64,000 nt of DNA. It comes from Apiospora phragmitis (Eukaryota > Ascomycota > Sordariomycetes > Amphisphaeriales > Apiosporaceae). A program made the position numbers and the translations under genes. Numbering within the stretch: position 1 is the first letter of the stretch; each line of letters begins with the position of its first letter. Under the pieces are notes generated by a model, which was given only the letters and a program-made list of their open reading frames with translations, did no database searches and was not told the origin of the DNA. The stretch covers positions 620,001 through 684,000 of the forward strand of contig JAQQWL010000002.1 in NCBI GenBank assembly GCA_038363925.1, written 5' to 3'. Of the stretch, positions 33,188 to 45,271 are shown in pieces.

Positions 33188-36100
33188 CGCTGTCAACGAA
33201 CCTGATGATTTGATATTTACTTTTTTCAGGTGTTGGGTCTCGACTTCATCAGGGTGCAGCTGCATCGGGAGAGCCTGGCGTTCTGGGCATGTCTTTTTAT
33301 GTATCTCACATAGCCTCTGGGCGAGAGATAATCGAAACGATTCAAATACCATTATTCACCCATCTGGGCCGCTTTGATACGTGAGGATCAATCAACACGA
33401 AACTCAATAATGATTATCGTCACATACCGGGGCTATCTTGGGTATGTAGCCTCCTGACGTGATCAGTACTTCAAATGCTGATCGCTTTAGGTATATTGCT
33501 GCTGTTTTCTAATTGTACATGCCGCGCGCATGTGGTAACATCCAAGGGATTTCTCGATAGGCATGTTCGCAGTCCGGTTTTGTTACCCGCCTGCCAGGCC
33601 CAGGTCCCCGGCGTCGGGTGGCGGAGACACAGCATCAATCCAAAGGCCCATCAATCAATCCTTCAAATCGCATAGGTACGTTAAGTTTCCTTTCCAGGAC
33701 CAAGAGCAGTTTGCCCGCACATCCATCTGCTCGTCGCAATTGCAGTTTACTTGTTGTCACAGTTCGCGGTGATGCGTGCCACTTCTACACAAAATGGGCC
33801 ACTATTCCAAGAGACCGCCAGAACGCACTGCGACGCCGCAACCGCGTCATGGGCCGGCCTGGAATAGAAGATGGGCGATATAACCAAGTCCCTCGAGTTC
33901 GCCGCCAGCACCAGGGTTTCCAAAAGAGCTTCCGGGTCTGAGCAGCGGCGACAATTTTCTGGACAAGGTCAATGAGCTGGCCCACGGACGAGGTTGGCAC
34001 AGCCAAGTATCTCATGCTGCTGTACTAGAACCAGCTCTGCCGGCATCGAGCAGGCGGTGATGGTTCCATCGAACGAGCGGAAGCCAAACTGCGCGCCAGT
34101 AAGGTCCATGTACACGTGTCTGATTGGGTTCGTCGCCCTGAGGTCATCGAGGGCAGCGAAGACGATCTATTTCGGATTCCCTTGCAGGTCAGGGAAGTCT
34201 ATCCCGCTTGGGGAACTGGCTGCTTGATACTCCTCAAGGATTCAACGACGAATGCAGCGTGAGTGAAATTCAAGAACACACTCCGATTGAGAGTCATATC
34301 GTGACGGCTTCGGTCAGCATTATGAGCCGGTGGCACCCCAAGGCTATCCATACACACGGTCGAGCCGGCTACATCAAAACAAATGTTACTCGTCTTCACA
34401 GCCATGGGGTCATAGCTCTACTAGTGATCTTGACCTTGGAAAAGGGGTGGTCAAACCCGTCTAGTGACGCTGAGAGGCTACATCTTCTCCTTGGCAGCGC
34501 AAAGGATGCGGCAGCGGTTATTGGGGCCTAATTCGATCTCCAAAGGGCCGGGTCGTGCCTGTATCATATAGGGGATCCGTCACACGGAGAGTTTATGGGG
34601 TTGTTGGCGGCCATCTACGACGATCACCACCATCAACCCCGTATTGGGCCCCCTTTTGAAGATGCCGAGTATAGCACACTCCGGGTGCCTCTGCGCTGAA
34701 TATAAGCACAGGACCAACTCCGCGGCCGCAAACTCATATTAGGTGACCGCAAGACAAAAATTACAACCATAGCAGTTGACTGACTGATAGTGGTTTTAGA
34801 AGGCGTATAGTGATGCCCACAACTTGTGAAAATACTTAGATGGGTGTAGGGGGGATGGTATATAAAGTCGAGCTGGGTCATGATACTTCTTACATGTCGT
34901 ACTTAAACAGGTTATACCCCTCCCCTTAAACCAAAAAACATCTGACTATAGCCAGTTCTTTCTCTTAAAGCGGCCAATTCTATGTAATACTTATATATAG
35001 GTAATTAGAGCGTATACTGCGGAGGTGGGTGTCGTGACTAAATTGGTACTTTAGTTCTCACGTCGAAAAGGGGATATCCTCCCATTGTTCGCCTAAGTAC
35101 GGTAAACCAGGCATCGCCGGGCCCACGTTCGGACCCGACCTCCGGGAAAGCCCAGTTCTCGGGAATATAGCTGAGTTATGCAAGCTTGAGCTCGCATGGG
35201 CTCGACGACTCTTTATCTTTGCATGTGCCATATTAGGTAGGTGGATAACGGTAGGCTTCACCGCAGAAGCAAAGTTGTGCAGGTTTCGAATCGAATGCGG
35301 TAGAGGCCCATTCCGAATACAACCCCGGCATCTTGGGTCGCTCTAGGAGGGCAGGTGCCCGTCCAGATACCGAGGATATGCAGACAGATCGATCATGAAC
35401 GCATTCGCCTCCTCCAGACCGCATACCGACGGATATCTTGCAAGATCCAAGATCAAGTCGTTAACTTCCTTCCGTGATAGGCGAAGCTCCGCAAGCAAGA
35501 TTTTCCTAAAAGGGGTTTTGTCTGTTACCACCCATGAGGGTGGGTGATCGTGTTCAGTCTCTCTCATTGGCTACTTTGCATGACTGTATTCAAAAGGGCC
35601 CCAGATAGGCCGGTCACAACACCATCTCACATGTAACGCATGTTTAGATATCTCTCCCAAAATGTGACTGCCAAGTGCTGTATAACAAGCACAAAACGAA
35701 GCTATGCATGCACAATGTATAATGCGTATGCACTCGGGTCATGTGCAACGGGGTTGCACGACCGCAAGGGGCATCTTCCGCCGAATGACCCCTGCTCGTT
35801 TCAGAGGACACTTAGGCGGGGTTTCGCTTCAGCTAACTATAAGATTTGCAAACCGCAGGCCTAGAATACTTAATATTCAAGTCGAGCCGAGAACATTATA
35901 TACAGGCCTACGAGGTCCACCAGCGATCGACGGGCAGGATCACGGATAGATAATTGACCAGACTCATAAAGGGGATGTTTCTCAGTTGGGCTGGAACGGC
36001 GTTGAAGCCCGTGCATCTTGAACTGGATTCAAGTAATACATGAAATGAGAATGATATCAGAGGAGGCCCCAGCAGCAAGATCGAAGTCGCATTAAAAGCG

Positions 36101-37800
36101 CCTCGTCCTCAGGACAGATGCGGTGAATGGCCGCTTTTGCTGCGAAATCAAGAACGGCCGTGGAAGCGAGTGCATCGTTGCTGCATGCCAAGTCCTCAGA
36201 GAAAGCGTCCTTCCTCAAGAGGACAGAATGGCCGTCCATGTCGGTACACGCCTTCCGGTCGAATGCCCCAAAAGGAGTTGCCTCAGGATGATGGGAAAGG
36301 AGGAAGAAAAAGAAAAAGGCGCACCGTTTTGGAAGCTTGCTTTTTCTTGCATCAGTATGCGTCGTCGTGTTGCGCATGTCAGTTTGTTCCTGACCATGCG
36401 ACTTGGCAACTCGTGGGATCAGACGATCTTCTGTCTCGTCTGATCTCTAAATTGATGCCCACTGGACTGTACGCACGCAGCGTACCCGCCAGCTGTCCGC
36501 TGCCGGCCTCGCAGCGTGGCAGCACGCCCCAGCGCCCTTCTTAAGCGGATGCAAGAAAGCGTGGTGCATATGGCGAAGCTCTCAGATGAAAAGACGTCAA
36601 CGCATTGGTGCAAGCCGGGCCTGCAGTCACACACTCTTTGGAGAAGGAGCATACTTCGATTGGGATTTTTTTAATTGGCGGAGGTTCTTCCGAGGCAAGG
36701 GTGCACTGGCCCCTTGCCCCTCTAACATAAACTGCAAAGGGACCTGGACCCGGCAACTATATCCCCGCACCTGGATCCCTCCAACTTCACGAGGCCCCAT
36801 TGTCCAATGGCAACCTGGACTCCTGGACTCCTGGACTCGCCGCAATGCCGAGCAGCCCGAGTCCGTGCCTTTTGACATGTCAAGATCAGGGGCGTGATAG
36901 AACCAGGTTCTAGGCCACCGTCTTGGGTCAAGGCCCTCGGAACAGTCTGTGCAACATGTGCATCTGTATGTAACGGCTACCATGTGGCTCAATCACGGCA
37001 GCTGTTGTGTCGAATCAGGGTGTCGTCTTGCCACGCCCCGGCATACTCTCTCCAAGTTATGTCCCTCCCAACCACCCCAAAACGAAGGCGCCAGGCCAGA
37101 GAGGGCGGCATTGCCTTGTGGATGGCACATGTGTCGACACAGCCTGTGTGCTGTCTCCGAGTCCCAGAGCCGGCTGCTGCCATCTGGATCAATGGTGACA
37201 TATCAATGACAGGCTAGGTGTTGAAGATGGCAGATGGAGGTCGCTACTCACCTGTGCCTGAGCGGCAAGTTGCGCCCTCGCGTCACCCCCACAGATTAAG
37301 CTTGCTTTTTAGCTGCTACCGATGATGTTTAGAGACGTGCTTCTGAAGGGGGGCATGGGAACTCCTCACTTGTCAGTGTGCAACGCTTGTCTATCCCAGG
37401 CTGCCAGGGACGAATCTTCTGGACGAATGGCACTTGATGGCTGCCACATGTGGGCCCGAGTTGCACCATGCATCTATTCAGGAACTACGCCCGATGCATC
37501 TCAGATGATCCAATACCCGGTAACGCTCACTGTCTCTTTCTCCTCTACACCAAGCATCGCTTTGTTCGGTCCTAACTTGGATCAAGTGTTACCTCACCTG
37601 CGTCGCCACCAAGTCCAGTGCCGTCCACCGATGGTCGTGCGGACATTATTGATAGCCGATCCTTCCCCCCAGGTCCCCCCATTTTAAGCAACGCTTGGGT
37701 CCTCATCCGCATATATCGGGATTTTGAATATACACACTCCCATTGCAACTCCCCAAAGAGTTCTCGTTGCGTGCGCCATAGGCATACGCGGCAGGTCCCG
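33188..37800. other. 4.6-kb gene-poor spacer
   Basis: Apart from a possible relic at 33.8-34.2 kb I see no gene. ORFs on both strands are short, overlap each other and lack biased amino-acid use. There is a short ACTCCTGG-type tandem repeat near 36829. The right end should hold the promoter of the seven-helix gene. Confidence 0.5.
33790..34180 (-). pseudogene. possible decayed protein-coding relic
   Basis: The minus strand carries stretches with coding character in more than one frame: IVFAALDDLRATNPIRHVYMDLTG (34168 downward), FGFRSFDGTITACSMP and ALLETLVLAANSRDL. The piece VYMDLTGAQFG recalls a conserved strand in some fungal MYND/SET-type proteins, but I cannot name the family with confidence. 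Stops and frame changes separate the pieces. Confidence 0.3.
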
Positions 37801-39669
37801 ATGCCAGGCATTAATCAACTGCCCGAGGGCGCCGAGGGTGTCGTCGCCTTCTCCCTAATCTATGCTGCGGCCAGTTGGACATGCAGTGCGTTGTTCATAC
37901 TGGTGGCCCGCGTCTACCGGGAAGGCTTCTCCTGTAAGTCAAGGATCACAGAATGAGCCTGGACACGACGACATGCTGATAAAGCTGGCCTTGGCCATCT
38001 GTCTAGACCTTTCCATTCTGTCTTTCTTCACCTTGTTCAGCACAACTGCGTCCATCATACAGCAAGCCCACGATGCGACATGGTATAGGGACGTTATGAT
38101 AGCTCAGTTCGAACACAAGCAGGTCAATCCCGACAGCCCGGAAAACGCCATTGCCAATGGATCTATTGGACTCGACCTTGTCCTGTACTACCTTCGTACG
38201 TCAGTTCGCAGGCGATAAAACGTCTGAAGACTGACATGATTTACAGAGTACTACTCTTACAGTGTTGAGGCCATGCTTGTCATGTTTTGGTAGGTTCATT
38301 GAACGAACCCCTTCTGTGAAATAACATGCAGGTGTGCTGATTGGAGCTCGCGATTCTTAGGGCAGGAGAACTTGCGCAAACAGTATATGGGCTCTCAGCG
38401 AAGCTTCGATTGAGGCCCTTGCTGCAACGGATCAACACTGTGGGCAAGTGGATATCCATCTTGTTCCCAATGGTCACCATCGTTCTGCTGCGACTCCCGG
38501 CGCTGCAGGCGCACTTTATAATCTTCATCCTGATTGCCGACCTACCATGTAAGTAGAACGATCATACCGCTAGTCGCCTAGCATTGCGGTGCGCTGACTG
38601 CCCTTATGCAGTGATGATCAGTTTGGCCATTGGCAGTGGAACTGTGATCGCGATCCTGGCGAGATATATCAACTCGCGCAAGAGGTTCACCAATTGGACG
38701 CCTCAGCAGGGCACAGGCAACACAAGTCAAAGTGGCGCGACTATCCAGAGCACCGCCCAGTCGTCGTCAAGCCATGGGAAGGGCCCTATGAAACAGGGCT
38801 TGTACGACCGTTGGCTGATGGTTCGATTTACGTGTGCTTTTGTGGTTCTCGCGTAAGTAGCACCAGCTGATTTGCTCGAACCTACAATGTGGCCTCGAGG
38901 AAGACCGGCTGGACTGACCAGATTCCAGGGTGTTTGAAGTGACCAACACACTGTTTCAGGTCCAGTCCCTGTTGAACACGAAGAAGGACGCGGCGTCTGT
39001 CGAGCCTGACTTGTCGGTCGAGCGCGCAAAGACGACTTTCTTTCTCTTTCTGCCGGGGAACACCCGGGGATCTTCGTCTTCCTGGTTTTCGGCACGACCG
39101 CCGGGTGTAGGAAGGCCATGTACAACATCTTCGTGCCGCAGGGGGTGCAGGGGCGATAATGGGGGAAGCAGGGGTGGATGCATCCCTTGGTCATCAAGGA
39201 GCAGGAGGCGACCAGCCCCGGTTGTAATACATGAGGACCCGGAGAGTCGCCTCTTTGACCGCCCGGATGACATAAGGAGCGACATGGGGCTGACAGGAAG
39301 GGGCGAGCTCACCCAAAGCCACGATCTGAACAAGCCACTACCTCTGGTGGCCATGTCGAGATACAACAGGTATCAGGGAGAGCGCGACAGTCCTAGTCCC
39401 CGCTGGCAGCAATATCGGGGAGACCGGGTACAAGTGGGGAGGGGGAGGACCAAGGCGGGATCCCGCTGCACCACATGCGATCTCTCGACTCGGTGAAAGA
39501 GGAGTACTATCATCCACAAGCTGAGCAGAGCGACGACTCCGGGCCGATGCTGCCGATCATGAGAGACGAAGGGAGTTATGGTGCGAGAGGAAGCCCAAGA
39601 CGGCTACCACAGGGGAGTGGAAGAGGTGTGCGAAGGCAAAGCATAACGATTGATTACGGCCGCTATTGA
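37801..39669 (+). CDS. seven-transmembrane, GPCR-like fungal membrane protein
   Basis: The start is MPGINQLPEGAEGVV (ATG 37801). Clear introns are 38196-38246, 38290-38360, 38549-38611 and 38853-38928, all GT..AG with matching phases. The junction near 37934 is not resolved, because a consensus donor and acceptor lie only 18 bp apart. Helices in order: VVAFSLIYAAASWTCSALFI; LIKLALAICLDLSILSFFTL; YYSYSVEAMLVMFWAGELAQ; WISILFPMVTIVLLRLP; FIIFILIADLPLMISLAIGS; FTCAFVVLAVFEVTNTLF; GIFVFLVFGTT. That is seven. The third cytosolic loop is Ser/Gln-rich. After one missing base near 39055, frames 39061-39158, about 39200-39496 and 39475-39669 look like pieces of a disordered tail (FDRPDDIRSDMGL, DDSGPMLPIMRD, RRQSITIDYGRY). 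It may be a receptor-like protein; no ligand or G-protein motif is visible. Confidence 0.6.
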
Positions 39670-41460
39670 GTGAATGATACCCCCATGTGTGCAAGATACC
39701 CAAGAGACGGAAGAGAGATAGGGAGCGAGAGACTAACGGGCGACGGAGCAAGCTGTCGCTCCTCGAGAGCTGCTCACCGCTTGATGTAAATCATCCAATT
39801 CATTTATTCATAATACAACGTTTCTTCATGTAACGGACAATACGTGACTACAGCCTTCGGATGTGACTTAAGATGCTGAAAAGACAATGTTCCTCCAGCT
39901 ATCTGGGAATCGCCGCGTTAGAAAGGTAGCAATGCGTGCTGTCGCATGCGCCATGCCAAGTTCAGTAGCTGCATGCAAGCGACCCTTCAAAGTTTAAGGG
40001 GGCAAGGGGGGATGAGGGATTGGGCTGCTACAAATCTCTGTCCATCACATGATCGAATATAGATTGGATACATACTGTATATCACGCTGGACTAGATGAG
40101 GAGAGGGCCACTGCGCCTCACGAATTGAATAAGCTGGTCTTGACTCATTAGCTAATGATCCCGCGAGCTGGTTCGGTACGTTGGCAGCAAACAGCAGTAA
40201 TGAAAAGCTGGCATCGAACGACGAGATAATGGGATTGTCTGGCGGAGATCGAGCACCCGCGAGGTATGTCTTACATGGCGGGACGCGGGGATTGATGAGG
40301 GGTGACGAGTACCCACGACTCCGGGGCCCCAAGGCGAAAGAGTGGAAAGGGGCAGAGGGGAGACGACGGATCAGGCCACCCGTAACACTCAATCTTGAGA
40401 GTCGGGAGGAAACATAATCTCGCCCTGACCTGATGCTTGGGTAGTGCTGGAGCCCGCGGGCTGAGATACACCGCTGCTGATGAATTTTTCTTAGTGAAGC
40501 AAGCAGGAAAACCAACACATTCGTGTTCAGACTCGTATCATTCCGGTGCTACTGCGTGTCTGACTTATTGGGCTCTGTTAACCGCTGAAGAATTAGTCGG
40601 CGAACGGGCTATTGGATGGTTTTCATATTCCCAAGGAACCCTTGGTTTTTACTGTGTGCATCCGTCAACGGGAGACTCATTGAATCCCGGGATTCTGGGC
40701 GACCCACCAACATCCCACTTTGAGTTGCCGGCACCGCCCGCGGGGTGGGATGGCATGCCCAGGGTCCCCCATCACAGGTCTCACAGGGCTTTCCTCCCCC
40801 TAACACGACCCGAGATCCCCTAATTAATTCCCCTAAGTCGTTAATTACTAGCCTGGAGCTGACGGCGAAAGCGTGGGTTAGCGTGGGGTATTCTGGGACA
40901 CATGCAATCAGTGGGCAGGTGGGTGTTGATCGTCAGGTTCCGTAACTCCAATCAGTCGACTTGTCATCCTGACGACAAACCTTACCCGAGTCCCTCCCCT
41001 ATCCGAGAGGGCTCTGCCCAGGCAGGCTCAGCTATTCGGTGGCATCTGGCCCCAGAAAATGGATGCCGGAAAGGTTCCGGGCATCCGGATCAGAAGACGT
41101 CAGCATTTGTTGCTCTGCAGGGTAGTGACCAGCAATTCCGTTCAATCATGCCAAACTCCCGTCCCAAGTCCTTGAGGCCCAGCAAAGTAAACAGCTGTTT
41201 TTGAAGTTGCAGCCGCCACTCGGTACTCTTTTCGTATATTCAACGTTCTCTCAAGGTGATATGTAAGTGAGGCTGCTGCGGTGCTTACAGTGAGTGTACA
41301 GTACTTACATAACACAAACCACGCGCGGCCTGGCAGTGCTCCCTTCTGTTTCTCATATAAAAAGACTACAGTAAACCGCAGATCGCTGATTTCCGGACAG
41401 TCCTCATTCATTCACATCTTCATCTGCAATCCAGAAACACAACTCATACCACTACACATC
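39670..41460. other. intergenic region with trehalose phosphorylase promoter
   Basis: No gene is supported in these 1.8 kb. The right end carries a TATA box about 100 bp before the start codon at 41461. Confidence 0.5.
41356..41364 (+). promoter_or_regulatory. TATA box of trehalose phosphorylase gene
   Basis: TATAAAAAG lies 97 bp upstream of the ATG, a usual distance for filamentous fungi. Confidence 0.5.
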
Positions 41461-44228
41461 ATGGAGGAGTTCCAGCACAAGTTCATCAGACGTGCATCCG
41501 CACACCACAACCGCCGGCTGAGCGAAGCCGTCGACAAGAAGGGTATCTTCGCGCCCACCCTCAAGGTAAATCCACATCCTCCCATCAAAAGCAAGCTTGA
41601 TATCCAGCCGAACTCGATGCTAATTGTTCCCGTGTGGCGCAGACCCTCTTCATGGGCGTGTCGGCCGCCAAGAACGAAGACGGCACCTTCACCGTGGCCC
41701 TCGCGGCCCACGACCAGACCTACCTGGTCGACTTCTGGGAGGAGCACATCCCGCCGGCGGACCCGGCGGACCCGAACCCCGGCCGCGACGTGGTCGCCGA
41801 CTGCGTGATCCGGCACGTGCTCAAGTACGAGCAGGAGAACTTCGTCAAGATGATCGGCGGCGGCGTGCCGACGGCGCTGGCCGAGCGGCTGAGCCCGACG
41901 CTCTGCTCCCGCCTCTGGCTCGAGGTCGACATTATTCCTATTGTCATCGAGCCGGGCCTGCACGTGCACCACTACCACTCCATTAGCAGCTGGAACGACA
42001 AGCGCGTCGACGAGCAGGCGGACTCGATGGCCAGGAAGTGCATCATGTATGTTTCTGCGCCCCCTTCCCCGTTTCGCTGCTTTCCTGAAGAGGACGACGA
42101 CAACGAAGAGGATTGTTTTTAAACCAAGGAACAAACATCTCTCTGACACTTCTTCTTTTTTTTTTTCTACAGGAACTTTGGCCCGTCCATGGTGCCGCTG
42201 CTGCAGGTCGGTTGGCGCGGGGCCGTACAGGTTGACGGCGGCTTCCAGGCCCGCCTCAACACGGCGGAGGATCACAAGAACACCGTCAGCGCCGCCACCT
42301 GGAAGTCCCTCATGCACTACACCAAGGACCTCAAGGACAAGAAGCTCCGCATCGGTTTCTTCAGCTCGACGCCTCAGGGCGGCGGGGTCGCTCTCATGCG
42401 CCACGCCCTCGTTCGTCTGTCCAAGATCCTGGACGTTGACCTCAACTGGTATGGTAAGTTATCTGATTATCTCCTTATATTCATGGGCTTTTGGTGTTTT
42501 GGACCATCCGCTAACGTTGTACCGCCAAAGTCCCCAAGCCTCGTCCTGGAGTCTTCCGAAGCACCAAGAACATGCACAACATCCTGCAAGGAGTCGCGGA
42601 GCCCGAGCAGCGTCTGTCCAAGGAGGAGATGACCACCATCACCGAGTGGATCCAAGACAATGCCAAACGCTACTGGTTCTCCGAGGGCGGTCCCCTTCGA
42701 CCACCTGAGGAGGGCGGTGCCCACGTCATCATGGTAAGTTTCTGGGTGCTCACCTTTGCCTGCCCGACTTAGGAGCACTAATCACACTGAGTTTGACCGT
42801 TTCTTAGATTGACGACCCGCAAATGCCCGGAATTATCCCCATGATCAAGGAACTTACCCCGGATCGACCCGTCATCTACCGATCTCACATTCAGATCCGC
42901 AGCGATCTGGTCGCCAAGGAAGGCAGCCCGCAGGCCGAAGTCTGGGAGTTCCTCTGGAACAACATCAAGCTCGCCGACAGCTTCATCAGCCACCCCATCC
43001 CGGAATTCGTCCCGCACAACGTGCCCCACGAGATCGTGGGATACATGCCAGCAACCACCGATTGGTAAGCTAAACCCGACAGATCAGGGGCTTTTTTCTT
43101 TCTCCCTCTGGCCCCATTCTGACTTTTGACTGCGCGTGTAGGCTGGATGGTCTGAACAAGGCCATGAACGATTGGGACTCTGGCTACTACGGCAACCAGT
43201 ACAATGTGCAATGCAATGCTCACCAGATGTAAGTTGACCAAAACACGTCTCATCAGATTTGAACTCCACTGACATGAGTACGTAGGACCAAATTGGATTA
43301 CCCCAGAAGTGAGTAGAGCCCCATACGACTAGGTGACCAACTTTACATGACATGCTGACCATGTTCCCAGGGAGCTACATTGTCCAGATCGCCCGATTCG
43401 ACCCCGCCAAGGGCATCCCGACAGTGATTGATGCCTACGCCGAGTTCCGCAAGCGTTCCTTCGCGGCCGGCATCGAGCAGCCACCTCAGCTAGTCGTGTA
43501 AGTATCCTTCCCCACCCCCTCCCTATCCACTCCCCCGAGTTACAAAGAGCAGTCTAGCTAACCTAGCATTTTGATCCCCCCGGAAATAGCGCCGGAAACA
43601 GCTCCGTCGACGACCCCGACGCCAACATGATCTACGACCAAACCCTGGACCAGATCGAGAAGAAGTACGCCCACCTCGCCAGCGACATCAGCGTGATGCG
43701 CCTCGACGCCAACGACCAGCTGCTCAACACGCTGATCGCGAAAGCGCGCGTCGTGCTGCAGCTGTCGACGCGCGAGGGCTTCGAGGTCAAAGTGTCCGAG
43801 GCCCTGCACGCGGGCCGCCCCGTCATCGCGACCCGCGCCGGCGGCATCCCGCTGCAGGTGCACGACGGCGTCGACGGCTACCTCGTCGAGCCCGGCGACT
43901 ACCTGCAGGTCGCCGAGCACCTGACGGACCTGTTCACGGACGAGGCCCTCTGGGCGCACATGAGCCGGGCCGCGCGCGACTTGGTGAGTGACGAGGTTGG
44001 CACCCCCGGGAACGCGCTCGCGTGGTACTACCTCGCGAGCAAGTGGGCCGCCATCGCGGCCATCACGGCCAACGGGGGCGAGCGGGCCCGCTGCGGCCGG
44101 ATCATCGCTGGGTCAATGATATGGCGCGCGAGGAGGCGGGGTTCCCGTACGCGGAGGGGGAGAACCGGTTGCCGCGGCGGTACACGGAGGAGAGGGTTTT
44201 GGCTATCAATGGCAAGAACAAGAACTGA
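41461..44228 (+). CDS. ccg-9: trehalose phosphorylase / synthase, CCG-9 type (GT4)
   Basis: Nine exons: 41461-41565, 41643-42046, 42173-42453, 42531-42733, 42808-43064, 43142-43228, 43286-43308, 43371-43497 and 43590-44228. All phases agree, for about 708 residues. It belongs to the retaining GT4-fold trehalose phosphorylase / synthase group whose Neurospora member is clock-controlled gene 9. The group interconverts trehalose with glucose and a glucose donor. Visible landmarks: HHYHSISSWNDKRVDEQAD, FFSSTPQGGGVALMRHAL (N-terminal lobe glycine loop), IDDPQMPGIIPMIKE, YIVQIARFDPAKGIP and LQLSTREGFEVKVSEALHAGRPVIATRAGGIP; the last carries the GT4 E-x7-E signature. Exon 7 is a 23-nt micro-exon. 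One base seems missing near 44095, after which the end reads WVNDMAREEAGFPY. Trehalose is a stress and spore reserve sugar, so stress and clock control are expected but not shown. Confidence 0.93.
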
Positions 44229-44788
44229 AGTCAGTAGTCATCTGGTGGAGTGGCAATTGCTAAGTGCGGTTGCGATTGCTGTTTCGCGTGTACTTTGCTT
44301 GGGGAACAGGTTGAAGGGAAGTTCTCGGGTGGTTTCTGGCCACGTTTCGTTCTTCTGTTTGGTTTTACGGGACGAGAGGTTCACGATGATGGAATGAGTG
44401 TTCTAATGTTCGATTAAGGATTGATATGGGCACGGTTGGTATATTCTCCTCCTTCCTTATATACAGAGATAAACATGTCTTGATTGCTTGTAGATAGTGT
44501 TTCGCGTCCATACACAAATGACTATGTTTGCATCTTTTCTCGATCCCTCTACTCCGAAGGTTCGGTCACATAGGTAAAACATGTCAGCACGGTGGATAGA
44601 GAATGTGGCTGAAAAGAACTTGACGTGAGAGTAGTTGAGTTCGACCTAAAGTTCCTGCTGCATCCTGCTTGACAGATCTGCCGTTCCTTCCTTGTCGACC
44701 ACGGCGGGTAAAAGATAGTCACGATGAATATGCGTAATTTAGATACCCAGCGGGAGCCCGAGACACGGGGGCTTGTTTTGTCAAAAAA

Positions 44789-44803
44789 GGGGGGGGGGGG
44801 GGG
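44789..44803. repeat. poly-G run
   Basis: Fifteen consecutive G, a place where read errors are likely. Confidence 0.85.
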
Positions 44804-45227
44804 CGGGCAGCTTTATGAGACGCGGATAGCCTTTCCAATTGATGTACCACGCAGGAAGATCGTAGACCGTCACACAACTCATCATCATGCCCCGGCTACT
44901 TACTTGCTTCTTCAATCGGGGGGAAGGGAACAGAAACCCGGGGGAACACAAGCTCAAAACATCATGTAGAGGAGAAAACAGAACCAACATGAAGAAGAAG
45001 GACCCCGACGACGATTGATCGATGCAGTGAGACGCCCGCGGGTAGCAGCAGCATCGCGCCCCCCTATGAGACATACATACAGATCGGACAGACACACTTC
45101 TCGTCGGTCGCACAAGGGGGGAGACTCGAGGTATTGCGATTTCTGCATGAGAAGAACGGAGGGGGAAGGGGGGGGGACAGGGGGATCGGACCATGGGATG
45201 GGGGCAGGGGGGAAGAAACAAGGGTAC

Positions 45228-45271
45228 TGCGGGCGCTGCGGGCGCTGCGGGTGTTGCGGCTGCTGCGGGTG
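45228..45271. repeat. 9-bp tandem repeat
   Basis: Four to five units of the type CTGCGGGCG, slightly diverged toward the right. Confidence 0.7.

Noticed and set aside
32165..33352. Open minus-strand frame of 395 codons antisense to the DUF3429 gene
   Set aside because: It exists only because the AAG/GAG-rich tail reads as Leu/Phe/Ser codons on the other strand; it has no start context or family features.
35025..35065. Imperfect inverted repeat (CGTGACTAAA / TTTAGTTCTCACG)
   Set aside because: Too short and imperfect, with no target duplication or second end to call a MITE.
41412..42404. Minus-strand frame of 330 codons over trehalose phosphorylase exons
   Set aside because: It crosses introns of the real gene and has no recognisable content.
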